Part shown: positions 6,629-14,082 of the stretch, in pieces
Layout of the letters: each line of letters starts with the position of its first letter
Position numbering within the stretch: position 1 is the first letter of the stretch
Assembly (NCBI GenBank): GCA_014649575.1
Contig: BMTH01000029.1
Location: forward strand, 1-37,482
Length of the DNA: 37,482 nucleotides
Direction: 5' to 3'
From: Streptomyces griseoincarnatus
GTDB taxonomy: Bacteria; Actinomycetota; Actinomycetes; Streptomycetales; Streptomycetaceae
The notes under the pieces: model-generated
Database searches by the model: none
What the model was told of the DNA's origin: nothing
The model's input: the letters and a program-made list of their open reading frames with translations, nothing else
Translations under genes and position numbers: made by a program

Positions 6629-7417
6629 TCAGCCGAGCTTGCCGACCTGCGCGGCGACGACGTCGGCCGGGACCTCGAAGTCCTTGCCGGTGGCCATGGA
6701 CGCCAGGTTCACGGCGCTGAAGGTGACGACGGTCGAGCCCTTGCGCACCAGGACGATCTTGGCGGGCGCCTTCACGCCCTCGTCGGCGGCGACGGTCAGC
6801 GTGACGGCGGCTCCCTCGTCGCCGCCCTCGGGCGCGTCGCCGGTGGCGACCTTCGCGACGGCCATCGGCTCGCCCACGAGGGTGGCCTTGAACCCGCCCG
6901 CGCACTTCTCGGCCGCCGCGACGACGCCCCGCACGGCCTGCTCGGCGCCGTCGCCCTCGTAGGAGGCGAGGTTGATCAGCACCTTCTCCGTGTCCAGCGC
7001 GGCCAGGAGGGCGTCCTCGGGCTTGGTGTCCGCGGACGGCTTCACCGGGTCGCCCGTGAAGGACCGCTTCACGGTCGCGGCCGGCTCACCCTGGGCCACA
7101 CCGGCCTGGGCGTGCGCCAACGGCTGGCAGGCGGCGTCCTCGCTCTTCACCTGGTCCGCGGCGATGTCGTCCGTCGCGGGGAGCTTGGTGGCGACCTTGC
7201 CGCCCTTGACGTCCGACTGCGCGAGGGCGGCCTTCTCCAGCTCGGCGGCGGTGAGCGTCTTCGCCGGCGCGGCGGCGGAGGTGCTGGGGGCGGCCTTGCC
7301 CTTGCCCTCGTCGGCCTTGTCCTGGTCGTCGCCGGAGCCGCCGCAGGCGGTGACGAGCAGGGCCAGCGCGGCGGCGGAGGCGGCGAGCGCGGTACGACGG
7401 ACGGAACTGGTTCTCAC
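6629..7417 (-). CDS. Putative lipoprotein, unknown function
   Basis: This 262-residue exported protein starts at GTG 7417. The N-terminus has a short basic part (RTSSVRR), a hydrophobic stretch and a lipobox LLVTAC|GG, with the lipidated Cys at residue 25. An Asp/Lys/Ser/Ala-rich linker (about 26-60) follows, then a soluble domain of about 200 residues with two Cys (EDAACQPLAHAQAG and AAEKCAGG) that could form a disulfide. The overall look resembles actinobacterial lipoproteins that fold as LppX- or LprG-like or mog1-type sandwiches, but no family was recognised with confidence. The longer frame to 7537 is rejected because the signal peptide fits GTG 7417. It is divergent from coaA and has its own promoter and terminator. 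Confidence 0.88.
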   Translation of the reverse strand: MRTSSVRRTALAASAAALALLVTACGGSGDDQDKADEGKGKAAPSTSAAAPAKTLTAAELEKAALAQSDVKGGKVATKLPATDDIAADQVKSEDAACQPLAHAQAGVAQGEPAATVKRSFTGDPVKPSADTKPEDALLAALDTEKVLINLASYEGDGAEQAVRGVVAAAEKCAGGFKATLVGEPMAVAKVATGDAPEGGDEGAAVTLTVAADEGVKAPAKIVLVRKGSTVVTFSAVNLASMATGKDFEVPADVVAAQVGKLG

Positions 7418-7469
7418 GGAGAAGCTCTTTCTCGAAGGTGCGGAGGGATGATCCGCATCACGTGCGCGC

Positions 7470-7497
7470 ACTGTAGACACAGCCGCTTCACAGTCGA
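7470..7497 (-). promoter_or_regulatory. Candidate promoter of the lipoprotein gene
   Basis: On the minus strand TCGACT (7492-7497) and TACAGT (7470-7475) are 16 bp apart, about 50 bp upstream of the GTG. The -10 fits TAnnnT; the -35 differs from TTGACT at one base. Confidence 0.5.
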
Positions 7498-7561
7498 TCA
7501 CCGGGGCCCCACGGATGCCCGGCGTGACACAGCCCACCTGTCGCCGCGTTCGAACTCCGTT

Positions 7562-7567
7562 AACAAT
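7562..7567 (+). promoter_or_regulatory. Leaderless -10 box of coaA
   Basis: AACAAT (within GTTAACAATGGACT) lies five bases before the GTG start of coaA. No ribosome binding site is present, so transcription probably starts at the GTG. No convincing -35 was seen. Confidence 0.5.
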
Positions 7568-7572
7568 GGACT

Positions 7573-8562
7573 GTGATCTCTCCGGTCTCCTCGATGCCCC
7601 GGAGCGCCCACCGGCAGCGGCCGGAGGCGACTCCCTACGTCGACCTCACCCGTTCCGAGTGGAGCGCGCTGCGCGACAAGACGCCGCTGCCGCTGACGGC
7701 GGAGGAGGTGGAGCAGCTGCGCGGCCTCGGCGACGTCATCGACCTCGACGAGGTGCGGGACATCTACCTGCCGCTGTCCCGGCTGCTCAACCTCTACGTC
7801 CGCGCCACCGACGGGCTGCGCGGCGCGCTCAACACCTTCCTCGGCGAGAAGGGCTCCCAGTCGGGCACGCCCTTCGTCATAGGGGTCGCCGGCTCCGTCG
7901 CCGTGGGCAAGTCGACGGTGGCGCGCCTTCTCCAGGCCCTGCTCTCCCGCTGGCCCGAGCATCCCCGCGTGGAACTCGTCACGACGGACGGCTTCCTGCT
8001 GCCCACCCAGGAGCTCCAGGAGCGCGGCCTGATGTCGCGGAAGGGTTTCCCCGAGTCCTACGACCGACGGGCGCTGACGCGCTTCGTGGCGGACATCAAG
8101 GCGGGCAAGGCCGAAGTGACCGCTCCCGTCTACTCCCACCTGATCTACGACATCGTCCCGGGCGAGAAGCTCACGGTGCGGCGGCCGGACATCCTGATCG
8201 TGGAGGGCCTCAACGTCCTGCAGCCCGCCCTGCCCGGCAAGGACGGCCGCACGCGTGTCGGTCTCGCCGACTACTTCGACTTCAGCGTGTACGTCGACGC
8301 GCGTACGGAGGACATCGAGCACTGGTACCTGAACCGCTTCCGCAAGCTGCGGCAGACGGCGTTCCAGGATCCGTCCTCGTACTTCCGGAGGTACACGCAG
8401 GTGTCCGAGGAAGAGGCCCTGGACTACGCCCGCACGATGTGGCGGACCATCAACAAGCCGAACCTCGTCGAGAACATCGCCCCTACGCGGGGCCGGGCCA
8501 CCCTGGTCCTCCGCAAGGGCCCCGACCACACGGTCCAGCGCCTGAGCCTGCGCAAACTGTGA
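7573..8562 (+). CDS. coaA: Type I pantothenate kinase
   Basis: This 329-residue kinase phosphorylates pantothenate with ATP, the first step of CoA biosynthesis. The P-loop reads GVAGSVAVGKST near residue 105, followed by ELVTTDGFLLP, the family's substrate-binding stretch, then GFPESYD, YDIVPGE, ILIVEGLNVLQ and YLNRFRKLRQTAF. Length matches actinobacterial CoaA. The start is GTG 7573, with no ribosome binding site but an AACAAT -10 box five bases before it, pointing to a leaderless mRNA. It is divergent from the lipoprotein gene and followed 40 bp later by the DUF389 gene. CoaA product feeds the CoA that AcpS, encoded nearby, uses as donor. Confidence 0.97.
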   Translation: MISPVSSMPRSAHRQRPEATPYVDLTRSEWSALRDKTPLPLTAEEVEQLRGLGDVIDLDEVRDIYLPLSRLLNLYVRATDGLRGALNTFLGEKGSQSGTPFVIGVAGSVAVGKSTVARLLQALLSRWPEHPRVELVTTDGFLLPTQELQERGLMSRKGFPESYDRRALTRFVADIKAGKAEVTAPVYSHLIYDIVPGEKLTVRRPDILIVEGLNVLQPALPGKDGRTRVGLADYFDFSVYVDARTEDIEHWYLNRFRKLRQTAFQDPSSYFRRYTQVSEEEALDYARTMWRTINKPNLVENIAPTRGRATLVLRKGPDHTVQRLSLRKL

Positions 8563-8590
8563 ACCCCCCGGCCCACCCGTCACCGGCGGC

Positions 8591-8596
8591 TACCCT
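8591..8596 (+). promoter_or_regulatory. Leaderless -10 box of the DUF389 gene
   Basis: TACCCT is followed by six bases and the ATG at 8603. It lies in the 40-bp gap after coaA. No ribosome binding site is present. Confidence 0.5.
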
Positions 8597-8602
8597 GCCG
8601 CC

Positions 8603-9550
8603 ATGCTGCATCTGCGTCTGATCACGCCCACCGAGCAGACCGAGGACGCGGTCCGGTTGATCAAGGGGACGGTGGGGACCACGCATCTGTGTGTGCTGTC
8701 AGGCGCCGCCCGCGACCCCGTCGGGGACGTCGTGCTGTGCGACGTGGCCCGGGAGGCCGCCGACGACCTGCTCAGCGGCTTGCAGCGGCTGGGGCTGGAC
8801 ACCACCGGGTCCATCGCCGTGGAGAACGTGGACCTGTCGCTGTCGGAGCGCGCGGACCGGGCCGAGGAGGAGGCGCCCGGGGAGGGCGCGGACGCGGTGC
8901 TGTGGGAGCACCTCACCGAGGCCACCCACGAGGAGTCGACCCTCTCGGTCACCTACCTCTCGTTCCTCACGCTGGCGACCATGATCGCGGCCTGCGGTGT
9001 GGTGCTGGACAACGCGGTCCTGATCGTGGGCGCGATGGCGGTGGGCCCGGAGTTCGGCCCGCTGGCCGGCGTCTCCACGGCGACGGTGCAGCGCCGACCG
9101 CGCCTCGCGATGCGCTCGCTGATCGCTCTGCTGGTGGGCTTCGCCGTGGCGATGGCGCTGACGGTGGGGTTCAGCCTGTTCATGGACGCGGTGGGACTGT
9201 TCACCATGGAGCAGCTGGAGGGGGAACGGCCGCAGACCGCCTTCGTGTACGCCCCCGACTGGTTCTCCTTCGTGGTGGCGGTGCTGGCAGGGGCGGCCGG
9301 CACGCTGTCGCTCACGTCCGCGAAGTCAGGAGCCCTGGTAGGAGTCGCCATCTCGGTGACGACGGTGCCGGCCGCGGCGAACGCGGCGGTGGCGCTGAGC
9401 TACGGGGACACCGTCCAGACATGGGGTTCCACCGAGCAGCTGCTGCTCAACCTGCTCGGGATCACCCTGGCGGGGACGCTGACGCTGCTGGCACAGAAGC
9501 AGCTGTGGCGGAAGCAGCACGCACGCCTGCGAAGGCGCACGGCTGCCTGA
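8603..9550 (+). CDS. DUF389 family membrane protein
   Basis: This 315-residue protein has a soluble N-terminal part (about 1-105) and a membrane part with several helices. TLATMIAACGVVLDNAVLIVGAMAVGPEFGPLAGVSTA is summarised here by its key piece LDNAVLIVGAMAVGPEFGPL, typical of the DUF389 (TIGR00341-like) family. Later segments are SLIALLVGFAVAMALTVGF, FVVAVLAGAAGTLSLTS, VTTVPAAANAAVAL and LLLNLLGITLAGTLTLLAQ. The family's function is not established; I do not assign a transport substrate. It follows coaA in the same direction and is convergent with glmM, from which it is separated by a G-rich tract and the second copy of the repeat array. Confidence 0.92.
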   Translation: MLHLRLITPTEQTEDAVRLIKGTVGTTHLCVLSGAARDPVGDVVLCDVAREAADDLLSGLQRLGLDTTGSIAVENVDLSLSERADRAEEEAPGEGADAVLWEHLTEATHEESTLSVTYLSFLTLATMIAACGVVLDNAVLIVGAMAVGPEFGPLAGVSTATVQRRPRLAMRSLIALLVGFAVAMALTVGFSLFMDAVGLFTMEQLEGERPQTAFVYAPDWFSFVVAVLAGAAGTLSLTSAKSGALVGVAISVTTVPAAANAAVALSYGDTVQTWGSTEQLLLNLLGITLAGTLTLLAQKQLWRKQHARLRRRTAA

Positions 9551-9582
9551 GACCGTACGGCGGTGGTCGAGCCGCCCGCGGC

Positions 9583-9607
9583 GGGGTGGGGGCGGGGTGG
9601 GGGCGGG
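9583..9607 (+). other. G-quadruplex-capable G-rich tract
   Basis: Two copies of GGGGTGGGGGC are followed by GGG, giving five G runs of at least three on the plus strand. It starts about 32 bases after the DUF389 stop. In RNA of the DUF389 transcript it could stall polymerase or form a quadruplex; this is inference from sequence only. Confidence 0.6.
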
Positions 9608-9642
9608 CGCCCGCAGCGGCCGGCGCGTCGGCGCCCTGGACC

Positions 9643-9850
9643 TCTCCAGCACGCACTCTCGCGCCAGACCGAGGACGACCACCCCCACCGCGGCCCCGCA
9701 CCACCCACCCCACCCTGGGCGCTACAGCAACCCCCACCGCACAGAACCCTGCGCCGCAGGCATCAGATCTCAGCCCCCACCGGACAGACCCCGCCACAGG
9801 CTTCAGACGTCAGCCCCCACCGACAGGAACCGCGCCCCAGGCTTCAGACC
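9643..9850. repeat. Second repeat array, after glmM
   Basis: Positions 9643-9765 match 1-122 of the window with essentially one inserted base, in the same orientation. The same CCCCCACC anchor recurs at 9731, 9774 and 9814 (spacings 43 and 40 bp), and the units decay toward the glmM stop at 9851. Together with 9551-9642 (G-rich, no gene) it fills the 300-bp gap between the convergent DUF389 and glmM genes. As at the left end, the array sits directly after the stop of a minus-strand gene in place of a clear terminator. Confidence 0.9.
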
Positions 9851-11209
9851 TCAGCCCAGCGCCGACTTCACCGCATCCGCGAGCCGCCCCGCCACCGACC
9901 GCGCCTGGTCGATGTCGGCGGCCTCGACCATCACCCGCACCAGCGGCTCCGTACCCGACGGACGAAGCAGGACACGGCCCGTCTCACCCAGCTCACTCTC
10001 GGCCTCGCCCACAGCCGTCGCCAGCTCCGCGGACGTCTTCACCCGCGACTTGTCCACATCCGGAACGTTGATCAGGACCTGCGGCAACCGCTGCATCACC
10101 GACGCCAGCTCCCGCAGCGGCCGCCCCGTCTGGGCGACCCGCGCCGCCAGCAGCAGGCCCGTCAGCGTGCCGTCCCCGGTCGTCGCGTGGTCGAGGACGA
10201 TGACGTGTCCGGACTGCTCCCCGCCCAGGGCGAAGCCGTTCTCCTTCATCTCCTCCAGGACGTACCGGTCCCCCACCGCCGTCTGGACGAGCCGGATCCC
10301 CTCCCGCTCCATGGCGAGCTTGAACCCGAGGTTCGACATCACCGTCGCGACGACCGTGTCGGACCGCAGAGCGTCCCGCTCCCGCATGGCCAGCGCCAGC
10401 ACGGCGAGGATCTGGTCACCGTCGACCTCATCCCCCGTGTGGTCGACGGCCAGACACCGGTCGGCGTCCCCGTCGTGCGCGATCCCCAGTGCGGCCCCGT
10501 GCTCGACGACCGCGGCCTTCAGCTGCGCGAGGTGCGTGGACCCGCACCCGTCGTTGATGTTCAGCCCGTCCGGTTCGGCACCGATGGTGACCACCTCGGC
10601 CCCGGCCCGCCGGAACGCCTCGGGAGACACCTGCGACGCCGCCCCGTGGGCCTCGTCCAGGACGATCTTCAGCCCGTCGAGCCGGTTCGGCAGCACGCCC
10701 ACGAGGTGGGCGACGTACGTGTCGAAGCCCTCTCCGTGGTCCCGCACGCGCCCGACCCCGCCCCCGGTGGGCCGGTCCCACGGCGCACCGGTCCGGTGCT
10801 CCTCGTAGACCGCCTCGATCCGGTCCTCCAGCTCGTCGGCGAGCTTGTGCCCGCCGCGGGCGAAGAACTTGATCCCGTTGTCGGGCATGGCGTTGTGGCT
10901 GGCGGAGAGCATCACGCCCAGGTCGGCCCCGAGCACACCGGTGAGGTGGGCGACGGCCGGCGTCGGCAGCACGCCGACCCGCAGGACGTCCACGCCCGCG
11001 CTGGCGAGCCCGGCGACCACGGCGGCCTCCAGGAACTCCCCGGACGCGCGCGGGTCACGCCCGACCACGGCGGTGGGCCGGTGCCCTGCGAACGTGCCCG
11101 CCTCGGCCAGTACGTGCGCGGCGGCGACGGACAGACCGAGCGCCATCTCCGCCGTGAGATCCGCGTTGGCGACACCGCGCACGCCGTCCGTGCCGAAGAG
11201 TCGTCCCAC
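9851..11209 (-). CDS. glmM: Phosphoglucosamine mutase
   Basis: This 452-residue enzyme converts glucosamine-6-phosphate, the GlmS product, to glucosamine-1-phosphate for UDP-GlcNAc. The N-terminus GRLFGTDGVRGVAN is diagnostic. The phosphoserine loop GVMLSASHNAMPDNG places the catalytic Ser at residue 104. The metal loop reads AHDGDADRCLAVD, the sugar loop GGEQSGHVI, and the phosphate loop RPSGTEPLVRVMVE. The start is GTG 11209, with GGAGGA four bases upstream; the longer frame to 11386 is rejected. It is monocistronic by appearance: a terminator of rpsI lies upstream and the tandem array downstream. Confidence 0.97.
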   Translation of the reverse strand: MGRLFGTDGVRGVANADLTAEMALGLSVAAAHVLAEAGTFAGHRPTAVVGRDPRASGEFLEAAVVAGLASAGVDVLRVGVLPTPAVAHLTGVLGADLGVMLSASHNAMPDNGIKFFARGGHKLADELEDRIEAVYEEHRTGAPWDRPTGGGVGRVRDHGEGFDTYVAHLVGVLPNRLDGLKIVLDEAHGAASQVSPEAFRRAGAEVVTIGAEPDGLNINDGCGSTHLAQLKAAVVEHGAALGIAHDGDADRCLAVDHTGDEVDGDQILAVLALAMRERDALRSDTVVATVMSNLGFKLAMEREGIRLVQTAVGDRYVLEEMKENGFALGGEQSGHVIVLDHATTGDGTLTGLLLAARVAQTGRPLRELASVMQRLPQVLINVPDVDKSRVKTSAELATAVGEAESELGETGRVLLRPSGTEPLVRVMVEAADIDQARSVAGRLADAVKSALG

Positions 11210-11385
11210 TTGTCCTCCTGAGGATGCGTCAGTATCGGCAGCCGTCCAGGGCCCCGCCACCAAGGTCCCGCCGAGGCGTTGGACCGGCCCGTACGGCCGA
11301 CGGCTGTGCCACTGACAAAGCTGAGCTTCTGCTGTGTTTCGACGGTCGCGGAACGACCGCGGCTCCCACGCCACGGGAACGCGCA

Positions 11386-11401
11386 CCGGGTGTACACCCG
11401 G
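11386..11401. promoter_or_regulatory. 16-bp perfect palindrome upstream of glmM
   Basis: CCGGGTGTACACCCGG is a perfect palindrome about 177 bp before the glmM start. It may be an operator for a dimeric regulator or a small cruciform. The binding protein is unknown. Confidence 0.45.
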
Positions 11402-11477
11402 GCGTCACCGCAGGACCATCCGATCACATTAGCGTTTGAGCGCCTTGTGTCGTTATACGCCCACGGCAGTGAATAAA

Positions 11478-11519
11478 CGAACGCCCCGGCAGCACGTTGG
11501 CGTGCCGCCGGGGCGTTCG
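11478..11519 (-). terminator. Rho-independent terminator of rplM-rpsI
   Basis: CGAACGCCCCGGC (11478-11490) pairs perfectly with GCCGGGGCGTTCG (11507-11519). After one mismatch the stem continues with GCACG/CGTGC around a TTGG loop. In the minus direction it is followed by TTTATTC. It lies 23 bases after the rpsI stop and is the best terminator in the window. Confidence 0.95.
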
Positions 11520-11542
11520 GAGTACGCGCGAGCGCCCTGCGA

Positions 11543-12055
11543 TTAGCGCTTGCTGTACTGCGGAGCCTTGCGGGCCTTCTTCAGACCGGCCTTCTTCCGC
11601 TCGACCGCACGGTCGTCGCGGCGCAGGAAGCCGGCCTTCTTCAGCGCACCGCGGTTGTTGTCGACGTCCGCCTCGTTCAGCGCACGGGCGACACCGAGAC
11701 GGAGCGCACCGGCCTGACCGGAGACACCGCCACCCGCGATGCGGGCGATGACGTCGTAGCGGCCCTCGAGCTCGAGCACCTTGAAGGGCTCGTTCACTTC
11801 CTGCTGGTGCACCTTGTTCGGGAAGTAGTCCTCGAGGGTGCGACCGTTGATCTTCCACTTGCCGGTGCCCGGGACGATCCGGACGCGGGCGATGGCGTTC
11901 TTGCGACGGCCCAGGCCGGCGGCCGGCTGGGGCTCGCCGAAGCGGGACGCCATGGACTCCGAGGTGTACTCGCCCTCGACGGGGGCCTCGGACTCGGTGG
12001 TGTAGCTGTCGATGTCAAGCTCTTCGAGCGGCTGCTCGGCAGTGGTCTCGGCCAC
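11543..12055 (-). CDS. rpsI: 30S ribosomal protein S9
   Basis: S9 is 170 residues here. The conserved part starts near residue 50 (GRRKNAIARVRIVPG), continues with DVIARIAGGGVSGQAGALRLGVARAL, and ends in the invariant basic tail ARKAPQYSKR that reaches the P-site tRNA. An acidic N-terminal extension of about 45 residues (EQPLEELDIDSYTTESEAP) is absent from the 130-residue E. coli protein; such extensions are common in actinobacteria. The start is GTG 12055 with GAGGAG just upstream. It follows rplM by 42 bp, the universal pair, and ends at a strong terminator. Confidence 0.97.
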   Translation of the reverse strand: MAETTAEQPLEELDIDSYTTESEAPVEGEYTSESMASRFGEPQPAAGLGRRKNAIARVRIVPGTGKWKINGRTLEDYFPNKVHQQEVNEPFKVLELEGRYDVIARIAGGGVSGQAGALRLGVARALNEADVDNNRGALKKAGFLRRDDRAVERKKAGLKKARKAPQYSKR

Positions 12056-12097
12056 GATTCTCCTCAGATTCTCTTCGGTCTTAGGGGGTGGCCGGAC

Positions 12098-12541
12098 TTA
12101 CTGCGCGACCTGGGTGATCTCGAACGGCACCGGCTGCTGAGCAGCGTGCGGGTGCTGGTCGCCCGAGTAGACCTTCAGCTTCGAGAGCATCTGACGGCCC
12201 AGGGTGTTCTTGGGGAGCATGCCCTTGACGGCCTTCTCGACGGCCTTCTCGGGGTTCTTGGCAAGCAGCTCGTCGTAGCGGACGGAGCGCAGACCGCCCG
12301 GGTAGCCCGAGTGGCGGTACGCCATCTTCTGGGTCCGCTTGTTGCCGGAGAGGTGCACCTTGTCGGCGTTGATGATGATGACGAAGTCACCGGTGTCGAC
12401 GTGAGGGGCGTAGATCGGCTTGTGCTTGCCACGGAGGATGGAGGCGGCAGTGGAGGCCAGACGGCCCAGGACGACGTCCTGAGCGTCGATGACGTGCCAC
12501 TGGCGCGTCACATCGCCGGGCTTGGGGCTGTACGTACGCAC
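12098..12541 (-). CDS. rplM: 50S ribosomal protein L13
   Basis: L13 has 147 residues, a typical length, and binds 23S rRNA early in assembly. MRTYSPKPGDVTRQWHVIDA, LGRLASTAASILRGKHK, NADKVHLSGNKRTQK and VKGMLPKNTLGRQMLSKLKVY are family landmarks. The start is GTG 12541, with GAAGG about nine bases upstream. It is first gene of the rplM-rpsI operon and is preceded by a strong promoter and a leader of about 175 bases. Confidence 0.97.
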   Translation of the reverse strand: MRTYSPKPGDVTRQWHVIDAQDVVLGRLASTAASILRGKHKPIYAPHVDTGDFVIIINADKVHLSGNKRTQKMAYRHSGYPGGLRSVRYDELLAKNPEKAVEKAVKGMLPKNTLGRQMLSKLKVYSGDQHPHAAQQPVPFEITQVAQ

Positions 12542-12722
12542 GGTTCGTAGCCTTCGCTTCTTCAGTGAATGGTCCTGACAAGGTCACCGAAGACGATCAC
12601 GACAGCCCTGACCGCACAGCGGTGACGCAAACCGCGTGCTGGTCGCTGGTCATCGGCCCGGTGGACCGGTGTAAGGGCCCCTCACGTGAGAATGAGTAAG
12701 CCACTACACACAACAGAGACGC

Positions 12723-12752
12723 AGAATACCCGTGCTCGGCCGGACGGGTCAA
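12723..12752 (-). promoter_or_regulatory. rplM-rpsI promoter
   Basis: On the minus strand TTGACC (12747-12752) and TATTCT (12723-12728) are 18 bp apart, close to the housekeeping sigma consensus. Transcription would start near 12716, leaving about 175 untranslated bases before rplM. It lies directly upstream of the 3' end of the GT87 gene. Confidence 0.8.
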
Positions 12753-12784
12753 AACGAGCCCGCCGCCCGTGGGCGCACCCCATT

Positions 12785-14008
12785 TTACTGCCGTACGGCG
12801 CCCCCCGGGGCAGCACGCCACCCGTCCGCCGCCCGACCGGCCCCTTCCTCGTCACCCGCGTCCCGCACGCCCCGCGCGCCCCGGACGGCGTGGTACGCCA
12901 CCGTCCCCGCCAGCACGCACAGCGTGACCGCGTCCCGGAACGCCCGGCGCTTCCCCGACTCCAGCCACGGCCAGGTCACCCCCGGCAGCTGCGGCACCAG
13001 CGCCAGCCAGAACCACGGCCGCCGCGTCACCGACCCCGCGTACGGCAGTCCGGCGAGCAGCAGCGGCAGCACGACGAGCAGGTAGTGGTTGTAGGAGGGC
13101 CGCGACACCAGGAACGCGGACAGCATCAGCCCGGCGGACGTCTCCGCCAGCCGCAGCGGCTCGGGCCCCGGCCCCCGCCACCGCCGGTAGGCGCACACCA
13201 CCCCGGCCGCGGCGGCGGCGACCGCCAGCCCCTGGGCCAGGGCCTCGGGGACGCCGAGCCGGGGCAGCACAGCCGCCGGGCCCGCCTCGTAGAGCCGGAG
13301 GAAGGCATCGTCGGCGGTGAAGAGGAAGGGGAGGGTCCGGGTGAGGAAGCCGGTGGGGTCGGGCAGGAAGAAGGCGGCCACCACCGACGACACCGCCGGC
13401 ACCAGTACCACCGGCGCGAGCGCCCCCCACCGGCGGGCGAACAGGAACAGCAGCGCCATCGGCGCGAGCAGCGGCTTCAGCGCCACCGCCACCCCGATCA
13501 CCGCCCCCGCCGCGACCCATCGCCCCCGGCTCGCCAGCAGCAGGCACAGCGGCAGCGCCAGCACGGCCGTCACCGTCCAGTTGCCCAGCCGCACCAGCTG
13601 CGCGAACGGCGCGAACCCGGCCGCCAGCCCGAGCAGCCCGAGGACGGCGAGCCTGCTGCGCAGCGGCACCCGGTGCAGCAGCAGCGCGCACACCCAGCCC
13701 GCCACGAGCGCGAGGACGACCAGGACCGGGATCAGGACGTCGAGCACGGACCGCGGCAGCAGCGCCTGCGGGGCGGCCGCGACGACCGCGCTCGGGAAAT
13801 AGAGGAAATGCGCGTCGTCGTACGGCGATCCGCCGTCCAGCCAGGTGCGCGCCGCGTCCACGACGATGCCGTTGTCCATGCCTCCGTCCGAGGTCACCAG
13901 CACCGTATGGGTCGTCAGAGCGGCCAGGACCGCCACGAGTCCGGCCCACCAGCCGAGGCCCGCGGGGCGCACCAACCACCCGGAGATGTCGCTTTTGCCC
14001 GTCGCCAT
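12785..14008 (-). CDS. Polytopic membrane protein, GT87/DUF2029-type glycosyltransferase candidate
   Basis: The 407-residue product has around ten hydrophobic segments. An early loop after the first helix carries DGGMDNGIVVDAARTWLDGG and SPYDDAHFLYFPSA; acidic residues in this first extracytoplasmic loop are the hallmark of GT-C polyprenyl-phosphate-sugar transferases such as family GT87 (DUF2029, alpha-mannosyl or arabinosyl transferases). VALKPLLAPMALLFL and PSYNHYLLVVLPLL fit the same family. Donor and acceptor cannot be inferred. The C-terminal 40 residues are charged and low-complexity. No ribosome binding site is seen: TAGCGT ends seven bases before the ATG, suggesting a leaderless mRNA. 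It diverges from the membrane protein gene at 14083. Confidence 0.8.
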   Translation of the reverse strand: MATGKSDISGWLVRPAGLGWWAGLVAVLAALTTHTVLVTSDGGMDNGIVVDAARTWLDGGSPYDDAHFLYFPSAVVAAAPQALLPRSVLDVLIPVLVVLALVAGWVCALLLHRVPLRSRLAVLGLLGLAAGFAPFAQLVRLGNWTVTAVLALPLCLLLASRGRWVAAGAVIGVAVALKPLLAPMALLFLFARRWGALAPVVLVPAVSSVVAAFFLPDPTGFLTRTLPFLFTADDAFLRLYEAGPAAVLPRLGVPEALAQGLAVAAAAAGVVCAYRRWRGPGPEPLRLAETSAGLMLSAFLVSRPSYNHYLLVVLPLLLAGLPYAGSVTRRPWFWLALVPQLPGVTWPWLESGKRRAFRDAVTLCVLAGTVAYHAVRGARGVRDAGDEEGAGRAADGWRAAPGGAVRQ

Positions 14009-14015
14009 GGGCGCA

Positions 14016-14075
14016 ACGCTAGGGCCTCACGGGCTCGTTGAGGCGGACCAGCACACCCCTTGCCCCGTCTAAGAT
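14016..14075. promoter_or_regulatory. Divergent leaderless promoters
   Basis: On the minus strand TAGCGT (14016-14021) is seven bases before the GT87 ATG at 14008. On the plus strand TAAGAT (14070-14075) is seven bases before the ATG at 14083. Neither gene has a ribosome binding site, and the 74-bp gap must hold both promoters back to back. Confidence 0.55.
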
Positions 14076-14082
14076 GCGCCTC

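Larger units (their letters stand above)
11210..11542. other. glmM-rpsI intergenic region
   Basis: This 333-bp gap holds the rpsI terminator at its right end, a 16-bp palindrome in the middle and the glmM ribosome binding site at its left end. No credible gene was found. The glmM promoter must be here, but no hexamer pair stands out; TATAAC and TAATGT on the minus strand are weak -10 candidates. Confidence 0.6.

Noticed and set aside
4826..7576. Plus-strand open frame of 916 codons over glmS and the lipoprotein gene
   Set aside because: It is antisense to glmS with catalytic motifs intact, and its composition is Arg/Asp/Gly/Val/His-rich without any domain.
9551..9850. Gene in the DUF389-glmM gap
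   Set aside because: All frames there translate the G-rich tract and repeat units and show no coding character.
12686..14041. Plus-strand frame opposite the GT87 gene
   Set aside because: It reads as Arg/Gln/His/Pro repeats; the minus-strand product has coherent membrane helices.
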